Origin: Chryseobacterium gregarium DSM 19109
Lineage (GTDB): Bacteria > Bacteroidota > Bacteroidia > Flavobacteriales > Weeksellaceae
DNA: 64,000 bases
Assembly (NCBI RefSeq): GCF_000430845.1
Contig: NZ_AUMU01000001.1
Coordinates: 372,001 to 436,000, forward strand
Reading direction: 5' to 3'
Within the stretch, counting starts at the first letter, position 1; the number at the start of each line of letters is the position of its first letter. Made by a program: the position numbers and the translations under genes. The notes under the pieces were generated by a model. That model saw only the letters and a list, made by a program, of their open reading frames with translations. It ran no database searches and was not told where the DNA came from. Below are positions 43,392 to 52,819 of the stretch, piece by piece.

Positions 43392-44540
43392 TTAGACTGA
43401 TTTTAAAATTATTTTCCCTTCTACGGATTGCGTAAAAATAAGATAGCGCGCTCCACCATCTTTCAGTCCATACTTTTTTCTAATGTGTTCCGGTGTTAAG
43501 GGATAGTTTTTTGAAATAATATTGTACTGGCTTTTCTTCTTAATTTGTTTGGCCTCAACAACTTCCGTTTCAATCACTCTTCCCGGAAAACGTTCAATCT
43601 TATGATGTGATGTATAAAGATGGGTATTGGGATGGAGCTTTTTCAGTGCAAATTTTTCTGAAATCAAATTAAAGATACCCGCTTTTAAAATGGAATGATT
43701 GGGAATATAGATAAATTTTTCCGGTTCGGAATATTCTGAGACGGCATTTTTCTCTTCTTCAAACGTAAAGCTGAAATCGGGTTCTCCGCTTTCTAAATTA
43801 ATACAGTGGCATTGGATTTTATCCGGCTTACCTTCAGAAAGAAAAACAACGACCTCTTTAACGTCGTTTTTTACAGCAATGATATCGATCCTAAAAATAT
43901 TCGGTAATACAGAAACAAGATACTTCAAATCAATCAGCGGTGATAGTTTGATCACTATCTGATTTGAAACAGAAAGCAGTTTCCCCTGAATTTCTAAAAT
44001 ATCCGGCGATAAATCTTCCAGCAGGAAAACTTTATTTTTATGGCTATCCCTCCGGGCCGGATCAAGATAAATAACATCGAAAGTTTCTTTGTTTTCCTGA
44101 AGGAAATTTTCCAGTTTCTGATGGATAAAGGTAGCATGCCGGCCTAAAACAGACCAGTTATGCCGTACTATTTCCAAAAGTTCGGCATTTTGTTCAACAA
44201 GTGTTACGTCTTTAAAATGTTGAGACAGATAATAGGCATCAATTCCAAAGCCGCTTGTCAAATCAATAAACTGTTTTCCTTTAAGAATTTCAGATTTATA
44301 ATGGGCGGTTTTTTCTGAAGATGACTGCTCCAGATTAAGCTGTGGCGGAAAAATAATTCCCTCTTTAAGTAAAAACGGAAATTTTTTCTGTGCCACCTTC
44401 TTTCCTTTGATCTGCTGAACGATTTCCTGCATGGAGATTTCCGTAAACGGGGACTTTTTCAACAGTAAGGTATGCAGATCTGTATTCAGATTTGCATTGA
44501 TGTATTCCTGGATTTCTTTATTCAGCAGTTTGTTTCCCAC
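43392..44540 (-). CDS. SAM-dependent methyltransferase, PG1098 type with THUMP-like domain
   Basis: A 382-residue enzyme. The SAM pocket FIDLTSGFGIDAYYLSQHF (about residues 92-110) and DVIYLDPARRDSHKNKVF lie in a class I methyltransferase fold. The N-terminal region and the C-terminal THUMP-like part (YPLTPEHIRKKYGLKDGGAR) match the PG1098 family. RNA is the likely substrate. It lies close to a DinB protein but is separate from it. Confidence 0.82.
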   Translation of the reverse strand: MGNKLLNKEIQEYINANLNTDLHTLLLKKSPFTEISMQEIVQQIKGKKVAQKKFPFLLKEGIIFPPQLNLEQSSSEKTAHYKSEILKGKQFIDLTSGFGIDAYYLSQHFKDVTLVEQNAELLEIVRHNWSVLGRHATFIHQKLENFLQENKETFDVIYLDPARRDSHKNKVFLLEDLSPDILEIQGKLLSVSNQIVIKLSPLIDLKYLVSVLPNIFRIDIIAVKNDVKEVVVFLSEGKPDKIQCHCINLESGEPDFSFTFEEEKNAVSEYSEPEKFIYIPNHSILKAGIFNLISEKFALKKLHPNTHLYTSHHKIERFPGRVIETEVVEAKQIKKKSQYNIISKNYPLTPEHIRKKYGLKDGGARYLIFTQSVEGKIILKSV

Positions 44541-44575
44541 AGATTTCGCAGATTAATGTAAAGGATTTATACAAT

Positions 44576-45016
44576 CTATCTTTTATAAAAAATATAATCC
44601 GTCAGCAGAGGTTCGATCTCGTTTTGCTTTAATAAAGAGTTGATCTGCCCTCTGTGGTAAGTGGAATGATTGACCGCCTGAAAAAGCATTTCAAAAACGG
44701 TATTTTCAAATCGTGTTCCTTTGGAATTATGATATTCTATCTTTTGGTCAAGATCCGAATTTTCAACAATTCCTATACTTTTTTGAAAATTCAAATGATT
44801 AATATCCTTTAAGTTTTCAAAAGGATTGATCTGCCAGACTTCGAAAGGGGTTTCCCCTAAAATTCGTGAGTTCCAGACCTGCTGGGCATTCAGCGTGTGA
44901 TTGATTAAGCTGATTGTCTTTTCATCAACGCCGGAAATATTCTCAGAAATAACTGCAATCACCTCTTTATTGAAATGATAGGTATATTCAAACAGGTCGG
45001 TCAGTTTTTCTTTCAT
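44576..45016 (-). CDS. DinB-family protein
   Basis: A 146-residue four-helix protein of the DinB/YfiT superfamily, with His residues in LINHTLNAQQVWNSR, the HNSKGTR segment and VNHSTYHRGQINSLL that fit the metal triad. Members include thiol transferases and uncharacterised proteins. Its ATG overlaps the stop of the methylmalonyl-CoA mutase small-subunit gene as ATGA, so translation is coupled. Confidence 0.8.
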   Translation of the reverse strand: MKEKLTDLFEYTYHFNKEVIAVISENISGVDEKTISLINHTLNAQQVWNSRILGETPFEVWQINPFENLKDINHLNFQKSIGIVENSDLDQKIEYHNSKGTRFENTVFEMLFQAVNHSTYHRGQINSLLKQNEIEPLLTDYIFYKR

Positions 45017-46167
45017 GATTCAAACATTTCCGCCCAACGAACGGCTTTAATCTCATTTTCGTTATAAAGTTCCGTAACTGATTTTATAACGTCTAATTTG
45101 GGATATAAATTAACACCGATCAGTTTTATTTTTCCTTCTTCTACCCATTTCTGTTCTTCAACAGCATGGTCATAGATTTTCTTCTGAATAATTCCTTGTT
45201 TTAAAAGCTCCAGATAACCTCCCGCCTCTTCGATTTCTATAAACAGAGCCCATGATTTTTCAGCCATCTGCCGCGTAACATCTTCTATGTAATAACTGCC
45301 GTTGGAAGCGTCTTCAAATACATTGATGATGCTTTCATAAGCCAAGACAATCTGCTGCTTAAAAGAGATTTCTTCAGAAATATCCGTGCTTTTATCTACC
45401 ATATAATTGTTGCTGAACACCGCATCGGCACCGCCAATCATGGCAGAAGTCAGTTCCAGGGTAGAACGGATCAGATTGTTTTCCTGATCTGAAACCGCTT
45501 TGTTCCTCAATGAAGTTTCTGCAAAAATATAAGGAATCTCATCTAAGTCATATTCTTTTGAAAACTGATTGAAAACCATTTTAAAAGCTCTTAATTTTGC
45601 CATTTCGAAGAAATAATTTCCTCCGACCGCTATCCTGAAGATCAGCTTGTTTAAAATGTCAGGTCCATAGAGTTCCGTTAATTCTTTCGTTTTTGCCAGG
45701 GCAATCCCCAACTGCTGATAAATGGAGGCTCCTGCATTCTGGTGAAGGGAAATGTCGACACAGATATTTCTTCTGAACTCTTTTGCAAGTAATTCTTTTA
45801 CCAGCTGATCATTAATCTCGGCTTTCTCTTCATCAAAAACATCAACTAGACAAAAATACTGGTCTTCTTCTTTCGGACTGATGTGGCCTGCCAGATCTGC
45901 ATTGTTGACAAAAATTGTTTTCTGCTCAAGATTTTCAACATTATGATCCAGAAGGAATGCGAACACATCTTCTTCCAGGCTTTCATGGTACCTTGCTACC
46001 AGATGCGTGCTTTCTTCAATTTTGGGAAGGTTTACCAAAGGACCGGAAACGGAATCATAAAAAGGTTTTACTTCAATCCCTTCCAGGTTTTCTTTGGTAA
46101 GGACTGAATAAATATCTTCTGTCTTAAGCTGTTTTTTTACTAAAATTTCCCAGGCTGTATCTGACAT
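45013..46167 (-). CDS. Methylmalonyl-CoA mutase small subunit, no cobalamin domain
   Basis: A 384-residue protein of the methylmalonyl-CoA mutase barrel domain (YQQLGIALAKTKEL, AETSLRNKAVSDQENN, SYYIEDVTRQMAEKSW). The C-terminal B12-binding domain of typical subunits is absent; the protein ends right after the barrel. This fits the non-catalytic partner of a heterodimeric enzyme that isomerises methylmalonyl-CoA and succinyl-CoA. The catalytic large subunit is not in the window. It overlaps the DinB gene by 4 bp and follows a divIC-like gene by about 97 bp. Confidence 0.85.
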   Translation of the reverse strand: MSDTAWEILVKKQLKTEDIYSVLTKENLEGIEVKPFYDSVSGPLVNLPKIEESTHLVARYHESLEEDVFAFLLDHNVENLEQKTIFVNNADLAGHISPKEEDQYFCLVDVFDEEKAEINDQLVKELLAKEFRRNICVDISLHQNAGASIYQQLGIALAKTKELTELYGPDILNKLIFRIAVGGNYFFEMAKLRAFKMVFNQFSKEYDLDEIPYIFAETSLRNKAVSDQENNLIRSTLELTSAMIGGADAVFSNNYMVDKSTDISEEISFKQQIVLAYESIINVFEDASNGSYYIEDVTRQMAEKSWALFIEIEEAGGYLELLKQGIIQKKIYDHAVEEQKWVEEGKIKLIGVNLYPKLDVIKSVTELYNENEIKAVRWAEMFES

Positions 46168-46264
46168 AGTCTCGTTTTAAAATTTATGATTGGTTATTGA
46201 CAGTGTATTGAATTTAAAACGGTTTTAACTGACCTGTTTAAAAGCATTCACCTTTATCTGCCAA

Positions 46265-46621
46265 TTATTTTTTTGCAATGTTTGTACTGTCCACGACCAG
46301 GATGAAGATCTCTTCATTCGGTTTTTTCATGAAATAGTTTTCTCTTGCGTATTTTTCCTTTTCCGATTTATTATTCATCAATTTTTTATAAAACGCGTCA
46401 TTTTTTTCATATTCCGTTTTATAATACTGAAGCTGGTCTTCATATTTATTGATCTCGCCGTTCAATTCGTTAATTACCAGAAAAGAGGTCTTATCAAAGA
46501 AAACCATCCAGACCAGAAATAGACCTATGGTAATGGTGTATTTATTCAGAACATACTTCTGAATCAGTTTAATGCTCTCAGATTTAGGCTGAATATCTTT
46601 AATAAGCTTATTTTCTTTCAT
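46265..46621 (-). CDS. DivIC/FtsB-like septum protein
   Basis: A 118-residue bitopic protein. A cytoplasmic N-terminal stretch is followed by one membrane helix (YTITIGLFLVWMVFF, about residues 31-46) and a periplasmic coiled coil (INKYEDQLQYYKTEYEKN). The end YARENYFMKKPNEEIFIL is the typical FtsB/DivIC tail. It acts in the FtsQLB-type division complex. It starts 1 bp after the udk stop, so it is coupled to uridine kinase. Confidence 0.82.
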   Translation of the reverse strand: MKENKLIKDIQPKSESIKLIQKYVLNKYTITIGLFLVWMVFFDKTSFLVINELNGEINKYEDQLQYYKTEYEKNDAFYKKLMNNKSEKEKYARENYFMKKPNEEIFILVVDSTNIAKK

Positions 46622-46622
46622 T

Positions 46623-47237
46623 TTAGTGTTTTCTCAATGAATTTTTGATAACGGTTGTTAAAAAATCAATGGCTACGGAATTCTGCCTCATGTTCGGAAT
46701 AATCAGATCGGCTTCATTTTTTGAAGGTTCAATAAACTCCTGATGCATCGGTTTTAAAGTAGTCTGATAGCGGTGCAGGACTTCGTTCAGGTCCCGTCCC
46801 CTTTCCTGGGTATCTCTCCTGATCCGTCTGATCAGTCTTTCATCTGAATCGGCATGCACAAAGACTTTAAGGTCAAACTCCTTTAATAATTCTTTATTGG
46901 TTAAAACCAGGATCCCTTCTACCACCAATACATTTTTAGGTTCTACCGTAACATGGTCTCCGGTTCTGGAGTGCGTAACAAAGCTGTAAACCGGCTGCTC
47001 TATGGATTCATTGTTTTTCAATGCTTTTACATGTTTCAGCATCAGTTCGAAATCTATGGACTTCGGATGGTCATAGTTTAAGGCTTCTCTTTCGGTAAGC
47101 GTTAAATTATGATTGTCGTGATAATAATTATCCTGGGAAAGGATGTTCATTCCTTCAACATCAAGCTGCTGGATAATCTTATCAACAACCGTAGTTTTGC
47201 CGGATCCGGTACCGCCGGCAATTCCTATTACAAGCAT
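46623..47237 (-). CDS. udk: Uridine kinase
   Basis: A 204-residue P-loop kinase that phosphorylates uridine and cytidine in pyrimidine salvage. Walker A is GIAGGTGSGKTTV (residues 6-18). Other landmarks are QDNYYHD, the NYDHPKSID segment and RRIRRDTQERGRD. Full length for the family. It is the first gene of the udk-divIC-mutA-dinB set. A -7 box TATATTTG is about 25 bp upstream. Confidence 0.95.
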   Translation of the reverse strand: MLVIGIAGGTGSGKTTVVDKIIQQLDVEGMNILSQDNYYHDNHNLTLTEREALNYDHPKSIDFELMLKHVKALKNNESIEQPVYSFVTHSRTGDHVTVEPKNVLVVEGILVLTNKELLKEFDLKVFVHADSDERLIRRIRRDTQERGRDLNEVLHRYQTTLKPMHQEFIEPSKNEADLIIPNMRQNSVAIDFLTTVIKNSLRKH

Positions 47238-47263
47238 TCTTTTTTGTTTCTATATAGTTTATA

Positions 47264-47271
47264 CAAATATA
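47264..47271 (-). promoter_or_regulatory. -7 box of the udk operon
   Basis: TATATTTG fits TAnnTTTG, about 27 bp before the ATG. Confidence 0.5.
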
Positions 47272-47347
47272 CTATTTTAGATAAGATGTAACAATGGAGT
47301 TTATAAAATGTGAAGTTTTGTGAGTAATATCATCGTTGAGATAAAAA

Positions 47348-47374
47348 AAAGCTCCGACCGGTGGTCAGAGCTTT
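47348..47374. terminator. Terminator after clpS
   Basis: AAAGCTC-CGACC and GGTCA-GAGCTTT arms with one mismatch, between clpS and the udk promoter. Confidence 0.8.
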
Positions 47375-47377
47375 GTA

Positions 47378-47683
47378 TTATATGATTTCGCTTGTCAGTT
47401 CCCGTGACAGCAATTTTTCATGCATGGGCTTCAGCAGGTCCATTGAACCTGTTTTTACGGTACATTTACCTTTGAAATGTACCAACATAGTGCATTGTTC
47501 CGCCTGTTCCAGGGTATGTTTGCATATTTCAATCAGGCAGTCAATGACATAATCAAAAGTATGAATCTCATCATTGTGTAAAACCAACTTGTACACTTCA
47601 TCTGTTTCATCTAAAACCAGCACATCTTCTTCGTACTGACGTTTCGGATCTTCGTAATCTTTTATACTGTTATAAAAAATCAT
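47378..47683 (-). CDS. clpS: ATP-dependent Clp protease adaptor ClpS
   Basis: A 101-residue adaptor that delivers N-end-rule substrates to ClpA/ClpC. The signature VLHNDEIHTFDYVIDCL (residues about 33-49) holds the Asn-Asp-His segment of the N-degron pocket, followed by ALGC-type HFKGKC and MKTGS-like contacts. The N-terminal extension EDPKRQYEEDVLVLDE contacts ClpA. It follows the CNNM gene by 17 bp and shares its transcript. Confidence 0.88.
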   Translation of the reverse strand: MIFYNSIKDYEDPKRQYEEDVLVLDETDEVYKLVLHNDEIHTFDYVIDCLIEICKHTLEQAEQCTMLVHFKGKCTVKTGSMDLLKPMHEKLLSRELTSEII

Positions 47684-47700
47684 TGTATTGCTTCGTTAAA

Positions 47701-49059
47701 TTAAACCTCTCCTATTTTTTCTGCCTGATCATTGATATCATTGGGTTCCTGATAGACCAGTTCAACCATCTCCACGCTTTTATTATTCATTTTCAGAATT
47801 TTGCAATGGTAGTTTTCAAGGGCGAATTCCTGATTTTCTTCCGGAATATCCTCAAGGGCATGCAGAATAAATCCGGCCAGGGTATTATACTCGCTTTCTT
47901 CCGGAAGCGGCAGTTTTTTAGGTAAGAACTCATTGATTTCATCCAAAGGCTGCGTGGCCTGGATCCAATAGGTATTCTCTCCTATTTTATCAACGATTTT
48001 CTCTTCATCGTCTTCTTCATCCTGGATTTCGCCAACCAGTTCTTCCAAAATATCTTCAAGGGTGATAATTCCTTCCGTTCCTCCAAACTCATCAATTACA
48101 ATCGCCAAATGCTGCTTTTTCTGCTGGAAAATCTTCAGTAAATCGGAAATCTTCTTACTTCCGACTACGAAGAATGCATCCCGCATCAATTCTCTAAGAT
48201 CATCATGGTTCAGCTCCCCTTTTCTCTTAACAAATTCCCTGATAATTTCCTTTGTGTATAAAATACCGATTATATTATCAATGGAATCGACATATACCGG
48301 AATACGCGAATATCCGCTGTCCATTATTTTATTAATAATCTCATTCACATCTTCCTCAAAATCCATAGAGGTAATGTTCTGACGGGGAACCATGATCTGC
48401 TTTGCGGAATGGTCTGTAAAATCAAAGGCATTCTTGATAATCTCATAGTTTTCCTCTTCAATTTCCCCGCTGTCTGCACTTTGCTTTACCAAAAGCTGCA
48501 ATTCTTCTGTTGAGTGGATCTCCTGCTCTGAAGCTGGGTGGATCTTAACCAGTCTTAAAAAGGTATTTGACATTAGATTCATCAGCCAGATAAACGGCTT
48601 AAAAACGGTGTAAAAGACCCTCAATGGTACAGCAGTGGCCATTGTCGTAGCCTCCGCCTTCCTGATGGCTATTGATTTAGGAATAAGCTCACCGAATACA
48701 ATATGCATAACGGTAATCAGTACAAAACTGGTTACCACTGAAATGGTGGTAACTGTTGTTTCAGCCAAATCAATGCGTAAAGAGCTGAAAATATTCTGAA
48801 CCACATGGTGAAGGGCGCTTTCCCCAACCCAACCCAGGGCCAGCGAAGCCAGTGTAATCCCCAGCTGTGTGGCTGACAGATACTCATCAAGATGCTTGAT
48901 GATATGTTCCGCCTGCTTTGCCATAGAGTTTCCCTCTGCGGCTTTGATCTGTATCTGTGAGTAACGAACTTTAACAATTGAAAATTCTGCGGCTACAAAA
49001 AAGCCATTAAGTAAAACAAGAAATAAGGCTAGCAAAAGCCTGACTATGTCCGAGTCCAT
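47701..49059 (-). CDS. CNNM/CorC-type membrane protein with CBS domains
   Basis: A 452-residue protein. An N-terminal CNNM domain has four hydrophobic segments, starting LLLALFLVLLNGFFVAAEFS. Two CBS motifs follow (MVPRQNITSMDFEEDV and FFVVGSKKISDLL, then EDILEELVGEIQDEEDD) and a C-terminal CorC/HlyC domain. Members are linked to magnesium or cobalt export or, in Flavobacteriia, to gliding (GldE-like); the latter cannot be decided here. Cotranscribed with clpS. Confidence 0.85.
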   Translation of the reverse strand: MDSDIVRLLLALFLVLLNGFFVAAEFSIVKVRYSQIQIKAAEGNSMAKQAEHIIKHLDEYLSATQLGITLASLALGWVGESALHHVVQNIFSSLRIDLAETTVTTISVVTSFVLITVMHIVFGELIPKSIAIRKAEATTMATAVPLRVFYTVFKPFIWLMNLMSNTFLRLVKIHPASEQEIHSTEELQLLVKQSADSGEIEEENYEIIKNAFDFTDHSAKQIMVPRQNITSMDFEEDVNEIINKIMDSGYSRIPVYVDSIDNIIGILYTKEIIREFVKRKGELNHDDLRELMRDAFFVVGSKKISDLLKIFQQKKQHLAIVIDEFGGTEGIITLEDILEELVGEIQDEEDDEEKIVDKIGENTYWIQATQPLDEINEFLPKKLPLPEESEYNTLAGFILHALEDIPEENQEFALENYHCKILKMNNKSVEMVELVYQEPNDINDQAEKIGEV

Positions 49060-49087
49060 TTAGAAATTAATATAAAATTTGTAATGA

Positions 49088-49095
49088 CAAAGATA
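49088..49095 (-). promoter_or_regulatory. -7 box of the CNNM gene
   Basis: TATCTTTG fits TAnnTTTG. A TTTG lies 16 bp further upstream. Confidence 0.55.
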
Positions 49096-49117
49096 GACAA
49101 AATAAAAGTAACAAAAA

Positions 49118-49141
49118 AAGCATCGTGGTAGACGATGCTTT
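49118..49141 (-). terminator. Terminator of the ATP synthase operon
   Basis: AAAGCATCGT and ACGATGCTTT with loop GGTAG, just after the atpG stop, ends the operon. Confidence 0.85.
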
Positions 49142-49163
49142 ATATTTATGTTAAAATAAATTC

Positions 49164-50027
49164 TTACGAATTTTTCAGTGCTTCCGCTCCCGAAACGATT
49201 TCCAGGATTTCGTTTGTAATGGCAGCCTGTCTTGCTTTGTTGTAGAAGATTACCAGATCATTTTTAAGTTCCTGAGCATTATCAGTAGCTTTATGCATGG
49301 CAGTCATCCTCGCTCCGTGTTCCGATGCAACAGAATCAAGGACCGCTTTGAATACCTGAGTCTTGATTGATTTAGGAATCAGATTATCAAGGATTTCTTT
49401 TCTGTTCGGCTCAAAAATATAATCTGTTTCTACCTGAGGTTCCGTAGTTTCCGGCATAGAGATCGGAAGAAGATGCTCTGTGGTTACTTCCTGAGTCGCT
49501 GCATTGACAAATTTATTGTAAATTACATATACTTCATCAAATTTCCCTTCTCTGAAACTGGTCATTACTCCCTCGGTAACATGGGATACCGTATCAAAGT
49601 TTAAGTTATCAAAAACGGCACTTTCATTGGAGTATACTGCACGGGTTCTTCTTACAGAATCGTAAGCTTTTTTACCAATGGTAAGAACTTCAAACTCATA
49701 TTGAGCTTTATTCTGAAACTGAATGTTCAGTTCTTTTACCACATTAGAGTTGAAAGCCCCCGCCAAACCTCTGTTTGAAGTAACAGCGATGAAAAGTATC
49801 TTTTTAACTTCTCTTTTCTGAGCATAGACAGAAATCTGATCAGGATCTGAACTTGAATTGACATTCTGGATAAGCTCCTGCAGTTTTTCAGAATATGGTC
49901 TTAACATTACGATTGCATCCTGTGCCTTTTTCAGTTTCGCAGCCGAAACCATTTTCATAGCACGGGTAATCTGCATCGTTGATGAAATTGACGTAATCCT
50001 GCCTCGTATTTCTTTTAAGTTTGCCAT
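49164..50027 (-). CDS. atpG: F-type ATPase gamma subunit
   Basis: The rotating central shaft of F1, 287 residues. Signature MANLKEIRGRITSISSTMQ at the start and RQAAITNEILEIVSGAEALK at the end form the coiled coil that contacts the c-ring and beta. It is the last gene of the operon here; beta and epsilon are not linked to it. An inverted repeat lies between atpA and this gene. Confidence 0.95.
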   Translation of the reverse strand: MANLKEIRGRITSISSTMQITRAMKMVSAAKLKKAQDAIVMLRPYSEKLQELIQNVNSSSDPDQISVYAQKREVKKILFIAVTSNRGLAGAFNSNVVKELNIQFQNKAQYEFEVLTIGKKAYDSVRRTRAVYSNESAVFDNLNFDTVSHVTEGVMTSFREGKFDEVYVIYNKFVNAATQEVTTEHLLPISMPETTEPQVETDYIFEPNRKEILDNLIPKSIKTQVFKAVLDSVASEHGARMTAMHKATDNAQELKNDLVIFYNKARQAAITNEILEIVSGAEALKNS

Positions 50028-50055
50028 TATTTTGGTTCAAGGTTTAAGGTCTTAA

Positions 50056-50088
50056 GTTTAAGGTTTAAACTTTGTCTAAACCTTAAAC
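50056..50088 (-). repeat. Perfect 12-bp inverted repeat between atpA and atpG
   Basis: GTTTAAGGTTTA and TAAACCTTAAAC flank a 9-base loop. Further AAGGTTTAAG-like repeats lie at 50041-50060. The spacer may form an mRNA hairpin or be a simple AT repeat of the genus. Confidence 0.5.
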
Positions 50089-50098
50089 ATTGAATTTT

Positions 50099-51676
50099 TT
50101 AGTTATACTTAGAAGCTAAATCATTAGCAGCCTGCTTAAGAACACCTGTGATGGAATCATCGATTTTCCCGGCTTTAAGAGCAGCCATTGTCTCAGGATG
50201 CTTGGATCTTAAGAAAGCGATATATTCGATCTGGAATTCTTTTACTTTTTTAATAGGAACGTTTCTCATCAGGTTCTCGGTACCTGCATAAATCATAGCT
50301 ACCTGGCTGTCTACAGGAAGCGGAGAATTTACCGGCTGCTTAAGAAGCTCCACGTTTCTTTCTCCTTTGGAGATTACTGCTAAAGTAGAAGCATCAAGGT
50401 CTGAACCGAATTTAGCAAATGCTTCCAGTTCTTTATACTGAGCCTGGTCTAACTTCAAAGTACCAGACACTTTTTTCATTGATTTGATCTGAGCGTTACC
50501 TCCTACTCTCGATACGGAAATCCCTACGTTGATCGCCGGACGCACCCCTGAGTTGAATAAGTCAGACTCCAGGAAGATCTGTCCGTCTGTAATAGAGATT
50601 ACGTTCGTCGGGATATACGCAGAAACGTCACCCGCCTGAGTTTCGATAATCGGAAGTGCTGTTAACGAACCGCCTCCTTTTACTATTGGTTTTAAAGACT
50701 CAGGCAAATCATTCATCTGGCTTGCAATGGTATCATCAGCAATAACTTTTGCCGCTCTTTCCAATAATCTTGAGTGAAGATAAAAAACGTCTCCAGGATA
50801 AGCTTCACGGCCCGGTGGTCTTCTCAATAGAAGAGAAAGCTCACGGTAAGCCACCGCCTGCTTAGATAAATCATCATAAATGATCAATGCCGGTCTCCCG
50901 GTATCTCTAAAGAACTCACCGATCGAAGCTCCTGCCATTGCAGAATACACCTGCATCGGAACAGGATCTGAGGCGTTAGCTGCAACGATTACCGTATATG
51001 CCAAAGCGCCTTTATCAGAAAGCGTTTTAACGATTTGTGCTACAGTAGAAGCTTTCTGCCCGATTGCAACATATATACAATATACAGGATTTCCTGCATC
51101 AAAAAATTCTCTTTGGTTGATGATCGTATCAATGGCAACCGTGGTTTTACCCGTTTGTCTGTCACCGATGATAAGCTCTCTCTGTCCTCTTCCTACAGGG
51201 ATCATAGAGTCGATCGCTACGATACCGGTCTGTAAAGGCTCGGTTACCGGCTGTCTGAAGATAACTCCGGGAGCCTTTCTTTCCAATGGCATTTCGTATA
51301 AATCTCCTGAAATAGGACCTTTACCATCGATAGGGTTACCAAGAGTATCCACTACTCTTCCTAACATGCCTTCTCCTACTTTGATAGAAGAGATTCTGTT
51401 GGTTCTTCTTACGGTATCACCTTCTCTTACCAGTTTACTTTCACCCAATAAAGCAACCCCTACGTTGTCTTCTTCAAGGTTAAGTACAATACCTTCTACA
51501 TCACTAGAAAATTTCACCAACTCTCCGTATTGTACGTTTTCTAACCCGTATACACGAGCAATACCATCACCGATGGTTAAAACTGTACCTACTTCCTCAA
51601 CGTTGGATTGAGTATCGAAGTTGGCCAATTGCTGTTTTAAGATCGCAGATACTTCTGCCGGATTTATTTCTGCCAT
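50099..51676 (-). CDS. atpA: F-type ATPase alpha subunit
   Basis: A 525-residue non-catalytic F1 subunit. Walker A is GDRQTGKT, with [18 protein letters not shown] as the alpha Walker B region and [24 protein letters not shown] residues near the nucleotide pocket. N-terminal [20 protein letters not shown] is usual. Three alpha and three beta subunits make the F1 head; the partner beta gene lies elsewhere in the genome. Confidence 0.97.
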   Translation of the reverse strand: MAEINPAEVSAILKQQLANFDTQSNVEEVGTVLTIGDGIARVYGLENVQYGELVKFSSDVEGIVLNLEEDNVGVALLGESKLVREGDTVRRTNRISSIKVGEGMLGRVVDTLGNPIDGKGPISGDLYEMPLERKAPGVIFRQPVTEPLQTGIVAIDSMIPVGRGQRELIIGDRQTGKTTVAIDTIINQREFFDAGNPVYCIYVAIGQKASTVAQIVKTLSDKGALAYTVIVAANASDPVPMQVYSAMAGASIGEFFRDTGRPALIIYDDLSKQAVAYRELSLLLRRPPGREAYPGDVFYLHSRLLERAAKVIADDTIASQMNDLPESLKPIVKGGGSLTALPIIETQAGDVSAYIPTNVISITDGQIFLESDLFNSGVRPAINVGISVSRVGGNAQIKSMKKVSGTLKLDQAQYKELEAFAKFGSDLDASTLAVISKGERNVELLKQPVNSPLPVDSQVAMIYAGTENLMRNVPIKKVKEFQIEYIAFLRSKHPETMAALKAGKIDDSITGVLKQAANDLASKYN

Positions 51677-51694
51677 TGTATGGTTGTTTTTTTC

Positions 51695-52234
51695 TTAATT
51701 TAAATGAAAATCTTTTTTAATACTGTTAAGCTTAGACTTTACGGAAGCATCGATCTGCTGGTCTCCGACCCTCAAAATATAACCTCCTAAGATTTCAGGT
51801 CTTACATGCACTTTCAGATCAAAATTGGAATCTGCTTTGACAAGGCTTGTAGATTTTAAAATCTGATCAAGATTTTCTTTTGAAAGCTCAGTTGCCGTCG
51901 TAAGCGTCACTCTTTCCACACCGTTGATATCTTCAACTTTATTGATGAATTCCTGTGCGATATTTTTCAGCTGGTTTTCTCTTCCCTGTCTGATCACCAG
52001 AGTAATCAGATTCTGAGAAGAAGCCGACAAGCTTTTAAATATCTCTTTCGCTACCTCTATTTTCTTTTTGCTGTCAATATAAGGCGTAAGGAAGAATTTG
52101 TTCAGATCCGGAGATTGAGACATTAACTTCACCACATCTTTCATGTCAGAAAATACAGCAGAAGTCTGACCTGATTCGTTCGTAAAATCAAGTAAACCCT
52201 GTGCGTATCTTTTAGCTACTTTAGATGTAAGCAT
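51695..52234 (-). CDS. atpH: F-type ATPase delta subunit
   Basis: A 179-residue stator subunit joining F1 alpha to the b-dimer. The N-terminal six-helix domain starts VAKRYAQGLLDFT and the C-terminal conserved segment is HVRPEILGGYILRVGDQQID. It lies 2 bp after atpF and 18 bp before atpA. Confidence 0.95.
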   Translation of the reverse strand: MLTSKVAKRYAQGLLDFTNESGQTSAVFSDMKDVVKLMSQSPDLNKFFLTPYIDSKKKIEVAKEIFKSLSASSQNLITLVIRQGRENQLKNIAQEFINKVEDINGVERVTLTTATELSKENLDQILKSTSLVKADSNFDLKVHVRPEILGGYILRVGDQQIDASVKSKLNSIKKDFHLN

Positions 52235-52236
52235 TC

Positions 52237-52734
52237 TTAGTTAAGGTTTGATTTGTTTAGATAATTCTGAACTAATTCGTTTTGAGCTTCGCTGTTATCC
52301 AGCTTTTGCTTCAGGATAGATTCTGCAATGTTCACAGATAAAACACCGATCTGGGTTTTAATATCTGCCATGGCAGCATTTTTCTCTGCATTGATGGTCT
52401 GCTTCGCAGCTTCGATTAATTTATCACCTTCAGCTTTGGCAGTATCTTTAGCTTCACCTACAATTCTGTCTTTAATTTCTCTTGCTTCTTTAAGGATGGC
52501 ATCTCTTTCGATTTTAGCTTCGCGAATGATTCTTTCGTTATCCTCTTTTAAAGTTTCCATTTCTTTTCTTGCCAATGTAGCCTGATTAAGAGCATCAACA
52601 ATAGACGTTTCTCTGTCGTTGATAGAGTTCAAAATAGGTTTCCAGGCAAACTTACCTAACAAAAATAACAATGCTAGAAAAATAATAGTCTGGATAATAA
52701 ATAATCCTGATGAAAACTGGTGAATTAATTCCAT
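52237..52734 (-). CDS. atpF: F-type ATPase b subunit
   Basis: A 165-residue stator stalk. One N-terminal membrane helix (FIIQTIIFLALLFLLGKFAW) is followed by a long charged helix (MAETLKEDNERIIREAKIE-type coiled coil). The ATG at 52734 (MELIHQF) is chosen, because an in-frame ORF extension to 52791 crosses a hairpin and has no homology. A hairpin separates it from atpE. Confidence 0.93.
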   Translation of the reverse strand: MELIHQFSSGLFIIQTIIFLALLFLLGKFAWKPILNSINDRETSIVDALNQATLARKEMETLKEDNERIIREAKIERDAILKEAREIKDRIVGEAKDTAKAEGDKLIEAAKQTINAEKNAAMADIKTQIGVLSVNIAESILKQKLDNSEAQNELVQNYLNKSNLN

Positions 52735-52774
52735 TATATAAATGTATAAATGATTACTATTTTTTCTTAAATAA

Positions 52775-52807
52775 CCACTATCTGTAACCAACCGTTACGG
52801 ATAGTGG
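52775..52807 (-). repeat. Hairpin between atpE and atpF
   Basis: CCACTATCTGTAAC and GTTACGGATAGTGG pair over 14 positions with one mismatch and loop CAACC. It starts 12 bp after the atpE stop. No run of T follows, so it is not a normal terminator; it may stabilise or process the atpE message. Confidence 0.6.
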
Positions 52808-52819
52808 CTTTAGTTTTAA

